A stretch of DNA of 26,218 bases from an uncultured Massilia sp. (GTDB taxonomy: Bacteria; Pseudomonadota; Gammaproteobacteria; Burkholderiales; Burkholderiaceae). Positions 1 through 7,572 of the stretch are shown here, in pieces (positions within the stretch are counted from its first letter, which is position 1; each line of letters starts with the position of its first letter). Position numbers and translations under genes: made by a program. The stretch lies in NCBI GenBank assembly GCA_946481275.1, contig CAMLMV010000067.1, positions 1 to 26,218 of the forward strand, given 5' to 3'. The notes under the pieces were generated by a model, which did not search any database, was not told the DNA's origin, and worked only from the letters and a program-made list of their open reading frames with translations.

Positions 1-171
1 GAAGCCCTGTACTCGGCCGTGGCCGAAGTGCTGGCCTACGTCTACCAGCTGCGCGCCTACAGCAAGGGCACGCTCGACCAGTATCCGGACCGTCCGAAGA
101 AGCTGCCGGTCCCGCCGGAGATGGACCCGTTCAACCCCGCGTCGCAGAAGCCGGGCGAACCACGTCATTGA
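1..171 (+). CDS. flhB: Flagellar export switch protein FlhB, C-terminal end (partial)
   Basis: The window opens inside this gene. Frame 1 is open from base 1 to a TGA at 169-171 and encodes 56 residues, including EALYSAVAEVLAYVYQLR followed by a Pro-rich tail (KKLPVPPEMDPFNP). This matches the end of the cytoplasmic domain of FlhB, the inner-membrane export-gate protein that switches substrate from rod/hook to filament subunits after autocleavage at NPTH. The cleavage site and membrane segments lie upstream of the window and cannot be checked. The position directly before flhA, in the same orientation, supports the call. The last codons overlap the start of the putative FlhDC box of the flhA promoter. 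Confidence 0.9.
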   Translation, partial: EALYSAVAEVLAYVYQLRAYSKGTLDQYPDRPKKLPVPPEMDPFNPASQKPGEPRH

Positions 172-230
172 AATACGGCGGTTTTTCCCGTCTCCTTCCT
201 GCATAGTTTCCGTGGGGCATCAGCAATAAT
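167..230 (+). promoter_or_regulatory. Putative FlhDC-dependent (class II) promoter of flhA
   Basis: An imperfect inverted repeat (half 1 ATTGAAATACGGCG at 167-180; spacer GTTTTTCCC; half 2 read on the minus strand ATGCAGGAAGGAGAC, 190-204) is followed 20 nt later by AATAAT at 225-230, a good -10. The same layout recurs before flhF (4422-4484) and at flgA/flgB. Enterobacterial FlhD4C2 sites are also two inverted half-sites ending in AAATAGCG-like sequence with about 10 bp between them. Half 2 is the weaker arm here. The assignment is by pattern only. Confidence 0.5.
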
Positions 231-257
231 GGCGTATCCCTGAATGATGGAGTACGC

Positions 258-2396
258 ATGAACGGTTTCAGACTGCCTGGCTGGCTGCAACAGATCGGTG
301 CCCGCGGCAACGCGCTGGCGGCGCCGATCCTGATCATCCTGCTGCTGGCAATGATGATCCTGCCGTTGCCGGCATTCGCGCTCGACCTGTTCTTCAGCTT
401 TAACATCGCGATGTCCGTGATCGTGCTGCTGACGGCGTTGTACACGGTCAAGCCGCTCGATTTCATGGCGTTCCCGGCCGTGCTGCTCGTGACGACCATG
501 CTGCGCCTGTCGCTGAACGTGGCGTCCACGCGCGTCGTGCTGACCGAGGGTCACACGGGCGGCGCGGCGGCGGGCAAGGTGATCGAGGCGTTCGGCCACT
601 TCCTGATCGGCGGCAACTACACGGTCGGTCTCGTCGTTTTCATCATTCTCACCATCATCAACTTCACGGTCGTCACCAAGGGTGCGGGCCGTATCGCCGA
701 GGTGGGCGCACGCTTCGCCCTGGACGCGATGCCCGGCAAGCAGATGGCGATCGACGCCGACCTCAATGCCGGCCTGATCGGCGAACAGGACGCCAAGCGC
801 CGCCGCACCGAAGTGTCGATGGAAGCCGAGTTCTACGGCGCGATGGACGGTGCGTCGAAATACGTGCGCGGCGACGCGGTAGCCGGCATCCTCGTCACCG
901 TGATCAACGTCGTGGGCGGCCTGATCGTCGGCATGGTCCAGCACGACATGGCCTTTGGCGACGCCATCAAGAACTACACGCTGCTGGCCATCGGTGACGG
1001 TCTCGTCGCGCAGATCCCGTCGCTGATCATCTCGATCGCGGCCGGTATGGTCGTCTCGCGCGTGGCCAGCGACAAGGACGTGGGCTCGCAGGTCGTCGGC
1101 CAGCTGTTCGCAAAACCGGAAGTCATGTACATCACGGGCGGCATCATCGGCGGCATGGGCCTGATCCCGGGCATGCCGAACCTCGTGTTCCTGCTGCTGG
1201 GCAGCACGCTGTTGGGCGGTGGCTATCTGCTGGAAAAGCGCCGCAAGAACATGCCCCCGGAGGACATGCAAGGCGCGGCCGGTGGTGCGGGCCCTGCGGG
1301 CCCTGCGGGCTCGCCGGGCGGCGGCGGTGCGGCCGCCACCACGCCTGCGGAGCAGGAAGAGGCGAGCTGGCAGGACGTCATGCCGGTCGACACGCTCGGC
1401 CTGGAAGTGGGCTACCGCCTGATCCCGCTCGTCGACAAGACGCAGAACGGCGAGCTGCTGAAGCGCATCAAGGGCATCCGCAAGAAGTTCGCGCAGGAAG
1501 TGGGCTTCCTGGCGCCGCCCGTGCACATCCGCGACAACCTGGAGCTGAAGCCGTCGGCCTACCGCATCACGCTGAAGGGCGTCGAAGTGGGCAGCGGCGA
1601 GGCGATGAACGGCCAGTACCTGGCAATCAACCCGGGCATGGCGAGCGGCACCCTGCCGGGCCTCGTGACGACGGATCCCGCCTTCGGCCTGCCGGCCATC
1701 TGGATCGACGCCGCGCTGAAGGACGACGCGCAGAGCATGGGCTATACCGTCGTCGACGCCGGCACGGTCGTCGCCACGCACCTGAATCACCTGATCACGA
1801 CGCATGCCTCGGAACTGCTGGGCCGCATGGAAGTGCAGGCGCTGCTGGACCACTTGGCCAAGGACGCGCCGAAGCTGGTCGAGGACCTGGTGCCGAAGAT
1901 CGTGTCGCTGTCGACGTTGCAGAAAGTGCTGCAGAACCTGCTGCAGGAAGGCGTGCACATCCGTGACATGCGCACGATTATCGAGACGCTGTCCGAGCAT
2001 GCGGGCATCACGCAGGATCCGAACGACCTGACGGCGCTGGTGCGCGTGTCGCTGGGCCGCGCCATCGTGCAGCAACTGTTCCCAGGCACGAACGAACTGT
2101 CCGTGATGACGCTGGACAACCGCCTCGAACGCCTGCTCGTGCAGGCCCTGAATGCGGGCGGCGACGGCACGGGCATCGAACCCGGCCTGGCGGATACCAT
2201 CGTCCAGCAGGCCGCCAATGCCGCGCAGCAGCAGGAGGCGATGGGACTGACGCCGGTGCTGCTCGTGCCGGGGCCGCTGCGCACGCTGTTGTCGCGTTTC
2301 CTGCGCCGGGCGTTGCCGCAATTGAAAGTGTTGTCGCATTCCGAGATCCCGGAATCGAAGACGATTCGGGTGACGAGCCTGGTGGGAGCAGCTTGA
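258..2396 (+). CDS. flhA: Flagellar type III export gate protein FlhA
   Basis: The 712-residue product has the usual length and layout of FlhA, the largest inner-membrane export-gate component, which couples proton flow to export and docks chaperone-substrate complexes. The N-terminal half holds about eight hydrophobic segments (for example residues 24-60, 105-140, 210-235, 245-270, 295-330). The conserved FHIPEP-family stretch PGKQMAIDADLNAGLI lies near residue 158. A low-complexity linker (GPAGPAGSPGGGG, about residues 343-357, encoded by a short tandem GC-rich repeat) precedes the cytoplasmic domain (about 372-712). The ATG at 258 has GGAG at 249-252. It lies 86 nt after flhB and has its own FlhDC-like promoter. 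No frameshift or missing segment is seen. Confidence 0.97.
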   Translation: MNGFRLPGWLQQIGARGNALAAPILIILLLAMMILPLPAFALDLFFSFNIAMSVIVLLTALYTVKPLDFMAFPAVLLVTTMLRLSLNVASTRVVLTEGHTGGAAAGKVIEAFGHFLIGGNYTVGLVVFIILTIINFTVVTKGAGRIAEVGARFALDAMPGKQMAIDADLNAGLIGEQDAKRRRTEVSMEAEFYGAMDGASKYVRGDAVAGILVTVINVVGGLIVGMVQHDMAFGDAIKNYTLLAIGDGLVAQIPSLIISIAAGMVVSRVASDKDVGSQVVGQLFAKPEVMYITGGIIGGMGLIPGMPNLVFLLLGSTLLGGGYLLEKRRKNMPPEDMQGAAGGAGPAGPAGSPGGGGAAATTPAEQEEASWQDVMPVDTLGLEVGYRLIPLVDKTQNGELLKRIKGIRKKFAQEVGFLAPPVHIRDNLELKPSAYRITLKGVEVGSGEAMNGQYLAINPGMASGTLPGLVTTDPAFGLPAIWIDAALKDDAQSMGYTVVDAGTVVATHLNHLITTHASELLGRMEVQALLDHLAKDAPKLVEDLVPKIVSLSTLQKVLQNLLQEGVHIRDMRTIIETLSEHAGITQDPNDLTALVRVSLGRAIVQQLFPGTNELSVMTLDNRLERLLVQALNAGGDGTGIEPGLADTIVQQAANAAQQQEAMGLTPVLLVPGPLRTLLSRFLRRALPQLKVLSHSEIPESKTIRVTSLVGAA

Positions 2397-2429
2397 CGCT
2401 GCAAATGACGTGTCACGCGCCCGTGCCAC

Positions 2430-2471
2430 CCGCAGCAGCGCGACTGTCAGCGGGCGTCGCGCTTCCTGCGG
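2430..2471 (+). terminator. Strong hairpin downstream of flhA
   Basis: CCGCAG (2430-2435) pairs with CTGCGG (2466-2471), and inside it GCGCGAC (2438-2444) pairs with GTCGCGC (2456-2462), giving a GC-rich two-part stem. There is no T-run after it, so it is not a canonical intrinsic terminator. It may end or stabilise the flhA transcript. The rest of 2397-2737 is AT-richer and holds a TTGACA-like hexamer (2521) without a convincing -10, and a palindrome GTTGCGCCGCAAC (2538-2550). It presumably carries the promoter of the next gene. Confidence 0.35.
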
Positions 2472-2737
2472 GATAGATCACTTCATCTAAGGAATGGTTG
2501 CGTATATCTGCTAGTACTTATTGACAGTTTGTCGGTTGTTGCGCCGCAACGGAAGTGGGTGCTAAAAGTCAAATTGAAATATTGATTCGTGATAACATCG
2601 TGCCTTGGAAAAATTGCGCACGGTTCTGATTAAATATCACCCGACCCGCCATCTGGGGTCAGCGAATCAGTAACACATCTTCATCGATCTGGAAACACGC
2701 GTCGGTCATGCTAGTGACGCGTGGGGAAAACAGGATA

Positions 2738-3892
2738 ATGTCGGAAATTCAGCTCTTTCAGCTCGCGTTGATCGCTTTCGCTGCAAGTCTCTTGGTTAGT
2801 GTGCTCATCATCCGTTCACAGAAATGGCATGGCGGGCTGTCGCACGACCATGACCTGGATGGTGTTCAAAAAGTCCATACGACGGCGGTGCCGCGCATTG
2901 GTGGATTGGGCGTCATCGCTGGCATTCTGGTCGGATGCGTGATGTTCCGTAGCCTGTCCCATGACGGGCAGGCCTCCATGCTCCGTGCTGAGATGTTTCT
3001 GCTGCTCGTCGCGAGCCTGCCGGCGTTCCTTGCCGGCCTCATCGAAGATTTCACGAAACGGGTATCGGTCCGGATGCGCCTGATGGCAACCGCGCTGAGC
3101 GCCCTGGCCGCCAGCGCCTTGCTGGGCGCGACCGTGACCGAGCTGGATATCTGGGGCGTGGATACGCTGCTCGCCTTTACGCCGTTCGCGCTACTCGTCA
3201 CCGCCGTCGTCGTCGCCGGCGGTTCCAACGCGATCAACATTATCGACGGCTTCAATGGCTTGTCGAGCAGCACCATCGTGATCATGTCGGCCGGCCTGGC
3301 AGCGGTCGCGCTTTGTTGCGGTGATCAGCTCGTTGCAAATCTCGGCGTGCTGTGCATCGGCGCGACGCTCGGTTTCATGGCCCTGAACTACCCGCGCGGT
3401 AAATTGTTCCTGGGCGACGGCGGTGCGTATTTCCTCGGTTTCTGGGTGTCCGAAATGGCGGTCCTGCTGCTGGTCCGTAACCAGAGCGTGAATGCCTGGC
3501 AAGTGCTGTCCATCTGCGCCTACCCGGTGATCGAAGTGTTGTTCAGCATTTACCGCCGGCGCTTCATCCAGAAAGTCAGCCCGGGCGCGCCGGACGCGCT
3601 GCACCTGCATACCCTCGTATATCGCCGGCTCGTGTTCAAATACGTCGACAAGAATTCCAGCAATCCGTGGAAACGCAACGCCGCAGTGGCGTGTGTGATT
3701 CCGCCCGTGGTCGCCGTCTGCGTGGCGGTCAGCGTGATGGTCGGGAACTCGATCACGATGAGCATGCTGACCGTGCTGGCCCAGCTTGTGATCTACGTTG
3801 CAGTCTACGGACGACTGGTACGTGGCCGCTGGACGACGGGCGAGGCGGGAAGGATCGGCTCGGATATCAGCGTCAACGCGAAGCTGCGCTAA
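2738..3892 (+). CDS. WecA/MraY-type undecaprenyl-phosphate glycosyl-1-phosphate transferase (glycosyltransferase family 4)
   Basis: The 384-residue, strongly hydrophobic protein has about ten membrane segments. It shows the polyprenyl-phosphate sugar-1-phosphate transferase motifs in order: PRIGGLG (52-58), LIEDFT (101-106, the usual DD pair read as ED), NAINIIDGFNG (164-174), FLGDGGA (224-230) and HLH (289-291). Such enzymes transfer a sugar-1-phosphate from a UDP-sugar to undecaprenyl phosphate at the inner membrane, starting O-antigen, exopolysaccharide or glycan assembly; the sugar cannot be told from sequence. The ATG at 2738 fits the family N-terminus; an in-frame ATG at 2708 has no visible ribosome site, and the site before 2738 (GGGGA or AGGA) is imperfect. 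It lies between flhA and flhF in less GC-rich DNA, suggesting later acquisition. A link to flagellin glycosylation is speculative. Confidence 0.85.
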   Translation: MSEIQLFQLALIAFAASLLVSVLIIRSQKWHGGLSHDHDLDGVQKVHTTAVPRIGGLGVIAGILVGCVMFRSLSHDGQASMLRAEMFLLLVASLPAFLAGLIEDFTKRVSVRMRLMATALSALAASALLGATVTELDIWGVDTLLAFTPFALLVTAVVVAGGSNAINIIDGFNGLSSSTIVIMSAGLAAVALCCGDQLVANLGVLCIGATLGFMALNYPRGKLFLGDGGAYFLGFWVSEMAVLLLVRNQSVNAWQVLSICAYPVIEVLFSIYRRRFIQKVSPGAPDALHLHTLVYRRLVFKYVDKNSSNPWKRNAAVACVIPPVVAVCVAVSVMVGNSITMSMLTVLAQLVIYVAVYGRLVRGRWTTGEAGRIGSDISVNAKLR

Positions 3893-3922
3893 AACGCTGC
3901 AGAATCTGGAACCTCAAAACAA

Positions 3923-3945
3923 AACGGACCCTCAGCGGGTCCGTT
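3923..3945. terminator. Hairpin terminator between convergent genes
   Basis: AACGGACCC (3923-3931), loop TCAGC, GGGTCCGTT (3937-3945) form a perfect 9-bp stem. On the minus strand it is followed by TTTTGTTTTG and on the plus strand by GTTGT, so it is the better terminator for the minus-strand gene, but it also sits 30 nt beyond the glycosyltransferase stop and may serve both. Confidence 0.7.
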
Positions 3946-4168
3946 GTTGTATCCACCAGTGCTGAAACCATATCGCGCACTGGAGCAAAAGGCCGGTAAC
4001 AAAGAGAAAGTCGGACAGGATGCCCGTACGCGCCGCCGCGGCGATCACGCCAGCCACGATGAAAAACGTCCGCAGAACGGGAATACAACGATCGAGCGAC
4101 TCGCAGACGTGCACGAGCATGGCTTCCACGTTGACGGCGGAATGACGCTTCGGGAGTCTCAGTTTCAT
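3932..4168 (-). CDS. Small hypothetical membrane protein (78 aa)
   Basis: I do not recognise a family. The frame encodes a basic N-terminus (MKLRLPKRH), an amphipathic stretch, and two adjacent hydrophobic segments (about residues 32-50 and 54-70) ending in WFQHWWIQQRTR. The ATG at 4168 is preceded on the minus strand by GGAAAGG at suitable spacing. The stop codon lies in the loop of a hairpin whose minus-strand exit is T-rich, as expected of a real transcript end. The gene is convergent with the glycosyltransferase and divergent from flhF. Its short length means an overlapping spurious frame is still possible; codon-bias or conservation data would decide. Confidence 0.5.
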   Translation of the reverse strand: MKLRLPKRHSAVNVEAMLVHVCESLDRCIPVLRTFFIVAGVIAAAARTGILSDFLFVTGLLLQCAIWFQHWWIQQRTR

Positions 4169-4421
4169 CTGCTGGCCTTTCCAGGTCTGACCATCTCAAC
4201 GTTTTAAATGCAGTCTAGCATGAGAAGATTGCCAGCCGTTACAATTGAATAGATTTCTGTACATAAATTTGTCATTTTGGTGAAAAACATTGCCGGATTC
4301 TACATTTTTCCCAATGACCATTACATTGTGCATGCCAAATTGGCAATGCGCCACACAATTGATGTTTGCGACCCGCACTTTTCCATTCTTGGGCAACCGC
4401 AGGCCCTCGATTTGAGTTTTC
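4169..4421. other. AT-rich intergenic region upstream of flhF
   Basis: This stretch is clearly richer in A+T than the surrounding genes and has no supported gene. It should contain the promoter of the small minus-strand gene; only weak -35/-10 pairs are visible. A palindrome TGCCAAATTGGCA (4333-4345), flanked by GCA/TGC, could be an operator. Confidence 0.4.
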
Positions 4422-4484
4422 TTGAATAGGCGGATTTTCCCCCGCCTTTTCCCTCATTCGTTTCCTCCCGGCATCGTCAATAAT
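4422..4484 (+). promoter_or_regulatory. Putative FlhDC-dependent (class II) promoter of flhF-flhG-fliA-motCD
   Basis: Half 1 TTGAATAGGCGG (4422-4433) and half 2, read on the minus strand as AATGAGGGAAAAGGCG (within 4443-4460), form an inverted repeat. AATAAT at 4479-4484 is a -10 placed 20 nt after the box. The stretch aligns with the flhA promoter over about 80 nt, sharing TTTTCCC, GTTTCC, GGCATC, CAATAAT and ATCC-TGAATG. A 72-nt leader follows to the flhF ATG. Confidence 0.55.
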
Positions 4485-4556
4485 CCTATCCGTGAATGGG
4501 CCTTTGTGCCCGCGTGACCGGATAGCGAACCAAGCCAGCAAGAGCGGAGAACAACG

Positions 4557-6014
4557 ATGAACGTGAAGAAATTTACAGCGGCGACTTCCCGTGAGGCCCT
4601 GCGCAAGGTGCGCGATGCCCTGGGACCGGACGCGGTCATCCTGTCGAACCGCCCGGTCGACGGCGTGGTGGAAATCCTGGCGCTGGACAACGACGACGTC
4701 GCCTCGCTGGCTTCGCCCGCACCGGAATCGGAAATGGCTGCGCCGCGCCCGAACCTGCGCATCCAGGAACCGTCGTTCGACGACTTCGAGCCGGCTCCCG
4801 CCCCGGCACCGGCACCGGCCCCGCGTCCGGCAGCCCGCCCGGCGCCGCGCGCATTCCAGGAAACCCCGGCTGCCCGCCAGCCGATGAATTCGCTCTACGA
4901 CATGGACGAGCCGGCCGCGCCAAGCGTGCCGCCGACCTACGCCAACCGCCGCGCCCCGCAAGCGGCGGACGTTCCGGCCTTCGACATGGCCGCGATGACC
5001 GCGATGATGTCGGCCGCGATCGCCCAGGCGAAGGAATCCGCCGCCGCCGAAATGCACGGCATGATGAACGAGATCCGCGCCATGCGCGGCATGATGGAAT
5101 CCCAGCTGGCCGAGCTGTCGTGGGGCACCACCCAGCAGCGCGAGCCGCAGAAGGCCGCCGTGCTGCGCGAAATGCTGGCCGCCGGCTTTTCCGCGAGCCT
5201 GTCGCGCTACCTGATCGACAAGCTGCCGGCCGGTAAGGATGCCGCCGAGTCGCTGCGTTGGGTCAAGACGGTCCTGGCGCGCAACATCACGACGATGGCG
5301 GACGAGGATGCGATCCTCGACCGCGGCGGCGTGTTCGCGCTGGTCGGCCCGACCGGCGTCGGCAAGACGACGACGACCGCCAAGCTGGCCGCCCGTTGCG
5401 TGATGCGCCACGGTCCGGAAAAGCTGGCGCTGATCACGACGGACGCCTACCGTATCGGCGGCCACGAGCAGCTGCGCATCTACGGCAAGATCCTGGGCGT
5501 GATGGTGCATTCCGTGAAGGACGAGGCCGACCTGCGCATCGCGCTGAAGGAACTGCGCAACAAGCACACCGTGCTGATCGACACGATCGGCATGTCGCAG
5601 CGCGACCAGATGGTGACGGAGCAGGTCGCCATGCTGACGGAGTCCGGCGCCGACGTGAAGCGCCTGCTGTGCCTGAACGCGACGTCGACCAACGAGACGC
5701 TGAACGAAGTCGTGCGCGCCTACCAGGGCACGGGCCTGGCCGGCGCCATCATGACCAAGATGGACGAAGCCGCCTCGATCGGCAACGTGCTGGACGTGCT
5801 CGTGCGCCAGAAGCTGAACCTGCACTACATCTCGAACGGCCAGCGCGTGCCGGAAGACCTGCACCTGGCCGACCGCGCGATGCTCGTCGACCGCGCCTTC
5901 CGCACCAGGCGCGACGCCGCCGCACAGATCGCCGACGCCGACCTGCCGCTGATGATGGCCGGCCTCGGCAACCTGAACAACGACCGTTCGCTGCGCGAGG
6001 TGTACGTTGGCTAG
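4557..6014 (+). CDS. flhF: Flagellar SRP-type GTPase FlhF
   Basis: The 485-residue protein has the three-part FlhF layout. An N-terminal B domain (MNVKKFTAATSREALRKVRD, then LGPDAVILSNRPVDG) is followed by a long Pro/Ala-rich linker (APAPAPAPAP, about residues 80-100) and a helical N region, then the SRP-type G domain from about residue 255. G-domain motifs are GPTGVGKTTTTAKLAAR (P-loop, near 264), TTDAYRIGGHEQL, DTIGMSQRD (near 342) and TKMDEAASIG (near 400). FlhF places and numbers flagella, usually at the pole, with FlhG. The ATG has GGAG at 4546-4549 and a class II promoter upstream. The next gene overlaps its end by 8 nt, indicating translational coupling. Confidence 0.96.
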   Translation: MNVKKFTAATSREALRKVRDALGPDAVILSNRPVDGVVEILALDNDDVASLASPAPESEMAAPRPNLRIQEPSFDDFEPAPAPAPAPAPRPAARPAPRAFQETPAARQPMNSLYDMDEPAAPSVPPTYANRRAPQAADVPAFDMAAMTAMMSAAIAQAKESAAAEMHGMMNEIRAMRGMMESQLAELSWGTTQQREPQKAAVLREMLAAGFSASLSRYLIDKLPAGKDAAESLRWVKTVLARNITTMADEDAILDRGGVFALVGPTGVGKTTTTAKLAARCVMRHGPEKLALITTDAYRIGGHEQLRIYGKILGVMVHSVKDEADLRIALKELRNKHTVLIDTIGMSQRDQMVTEQVAMLTESGADVKRLLCLNATSTNETLNEVVRAYQGTGLAGAIMTKMDEAASIGNVLDVLVRQKLNLHYISNGQRVPEDLHLADRAMLVDRAFRTRRDAAAQIADADLPLMMAGLGNLNNDRSLREVYVG

Positions 6015-6822
6015 TTTCGACTTCGACCAGGCGGAGGGCCTGCGCCGGATGCTGGCCGGCCCCAAGCCGCGCATCGTGACCTTCCTCTCCGCCACGCCCC
6101 AGGACGACAAGGGCGCCATGCTCGTCAACCTGGGCGCTTCGCTGGCCCAGTCCGGCAACGACGTGATGATCGTCGACGCCTGCATGCGCGACTACGGCGT
6201 CGCCCAGCGCCTCGGTGTCGACCGTGGTCCGAGCCTGCTGCAGGTGGCGCGCCAGGAATGCGCGCTGAACCAGGTCATCCACCCGGTGCCGCAGGGCTTT
6301 TCCGTCGCCACGATGGCGCGCACCGGGGCTGCCAGCGCGGACGAGGCGCGGCGCCTCGCCAAGACGTTCGACGTGCTCGTCAAGCAGGCCGGCAGCATCA
6401 TCATGGTCGACGGCGAGTTTTCTGAAGATTCGGAAGGCGGCACGTTCCCCGTGCCGATCATGGCGTCGTCCGAGATCGTGGTGCAGGTGTCGACGAGTGC
6501 CACGTCGATCACGAATGCCTATGCGCTGATCAAGCGCCTGTCGCAGCATCTCGGCCGCCGTCCGTTCGGTATCCTTGTCACGGGCGCTACCGAAGCCGAG
6601 GCGAAGGTGGTATACGATAATATGTCATCTGCGGCAACTCGTTACCTGGCGGTAACGCTGACCTCGATGGGCTCCGTGCCGGCGGACGAGTACCTGCACC
6701 GCGCCGCGCGCCTCGGGCGCGCCGTGGTCGATGCATTCCCGCTGGCCGGCGCGTCGGTGGCGTTCCGCCGCCTGGCCGGGCGTTTTGCGCGCACCGGCAT
6801 GCAGCAGGGACGGGCCGCCTGA
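6007..6822 (+). CDS. flhG: FlhG/FleN-like MinD-family protein with a degenerate P-loop
   Basis: The 271-residue product sits between flhF and fliA, the usual place of flhG (fleN). It starts with TTG at 6007, supported by GAGG at 5997-6000 and overlap with the flhF stop. Residues 7-13 read DQAEGLR, the N-terminal motif by which FlhG proteins stimulate the FlhF GTPase. The following beta-strand/loop/helix matches the MinD fold, but where KGGxGKT is expected the sequence is TPQDDKGAMLVNLGASLA (about 30-47), with no GK[T/S]. The Walker B region also reads IIMVDGEF rather than DTGAG-like. ATP binding is therefore doubtful. It probably still regulates FlhF and flagellar number, but not by the classical ATP-driven cycle. 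The internal patch 6611-6657 is AT-rich with a palindrome. Confidence 0.82.
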   Translation: MASFDFDQAEGLRRMLAGPKPRIVTFLSATPQDDKGAMLVNLGASLAQSGNDVMIVDACMRDYGVAQRLGVDRGPSLLQVARQECALNQVIHPVPQGFSVATMARTGAASADEARRLAKTFDVLVKQAGSIIMVDGEFSEDSEGGTFPVPIMASSEIVVQVSTSATSITNAYALIKRLSQHLGRRPFGILVTGATEAEAKVVYDNMSSAATRYLAVTLTSMGSVPADEYLHRAARLGRAVVDAFPLAGASVAFRRLAGRFARTGMQQGRAA

Positions 6823-6852
6823 AGCGGCGAAGAATAATCAATTACAGAAACC

Positions 6853-7572
6853 ATGTACACGGTCAAAGGGAAAGCGGACAAGAATTCTTTGCTGACGGAG
6901 CACGCGCCGTTGGTGAAGCGTCTCGCCCACCAGATGAAGGCCAAGCTCCCGCCGTCCGTCGAAGTCGATGACCTGGTACAGGCAGGCATGATGGGCCTCC
7001 TCGATGCGATCAACCGCTACGAGGAGAACCACGGCGCGCAGTTCGAGACCTATGCGGTGCTGCGCATCCGCGGCGCGATGCTGGACGAACTCCGCAGCAG
7101 CGACTGGATGCCGCGCTCCACGCGCGCCAACATGCGCAAGGTCGAGCAGGCCATGGCTACGCTGCAACAGCAACTGGGCCGTCCGCCCAGCGAATCGGAG
7201 GTCGCGAAGTCGCTCAAGCTGTCGCTGGCCGATTACCAGGACCTGCTGGGCGATTCCGGCGGCCACCAGCTCGTGTACTACGAAGACTTCCATGACGAGG
7301 ACGGCAGCGACGGCTTCCTCGACCGCTATGCCGTGGACGACGACGATCCGCTGAAGAGCCTGCTCGACACGGACTTCCGCCAGACCGTCATCGACGCCAT
7401 CGACGCGCTGCCGCCGCGCGAGAAGATGCTGATGGGCCTGTACTACGAAGAAGAACTCAACCTCAAGGAGATCGGCGCCGTGATGGGCGTGTCGGAATCG
7501 CGCGTCTCGCAGCTGCACACCCAGGCCGTCGCGCGCCTGCGCACATATCTGCGGGAGCGTTCGTGGACCTGA
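6853..7572 (+). CDS. fliA: Flagellar sigma factor FliA (sigma-28)
   Basis: The 239-residue protein has standard FliA length and layout. Region 2 includes VDDLVQAGMMGLLDAINRY and YAVLRIRGAMLDELRSSDW (about residues 37-90), region 3 includes LGRPPSESEVA, and region 4 includes LNLKEIGAVMGVSESRVSQL (about 198-217). FliA directs RNA polymerase to late flagellar and chemotaxis promoters and is held by FlgM, also encoded here, until the hook is complete. Two matching promoters are seen in the window (flgM, flgK). The gene begins 30 nt after flhG with no strong ribosome site. It overlaps motC by 10 nt. Confidence 0.97.
   Translation: MYTVKGKADKNSLLTEHAPLVKRLAHQMKAKLPPSVEVDDLVQAGMMGLLDAINRYEENHGAQFETYAVLRIRGAMLDELRSSDWMPRSTRANMRKVEQAMATLQQQLGRPPSESEVAKSLKLSLADYQDLLGDSGGHQLVYYEDFHDEDGSDGFLDRYAVDDDDPLKSLLDTDFRQTVIDAIDALPPREKMLMGLYYEEELNLKEIGAVMGVSESRVSQLHTQAVARLRTYLRERSWT

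Noticed and set aside
165..2429. Very long open frame antisense to flhA (also long antisense frames over motCD, the EAL gene, flgE and flgK)
   Set aside because: Arg/His/Gln-rich, low-complexity translations typical of the reverse strand of GC-rich genes; no ribosome sites or family motifs, and the sense genes are certain.
2608..2621. Sigma-54 promoter (TTGGAAAAATTGC-like) before the glycosyltransferase
   Set aside because: The GG and GC elements are too close together for the -24/-12 spacing.
2655..2662. GGGGTCAG before the glycosyltransferase as another repeat copy
   Set aside because: Only 8 bases match, with no GAGC extension or inverted partner; chance cannot be excluded.
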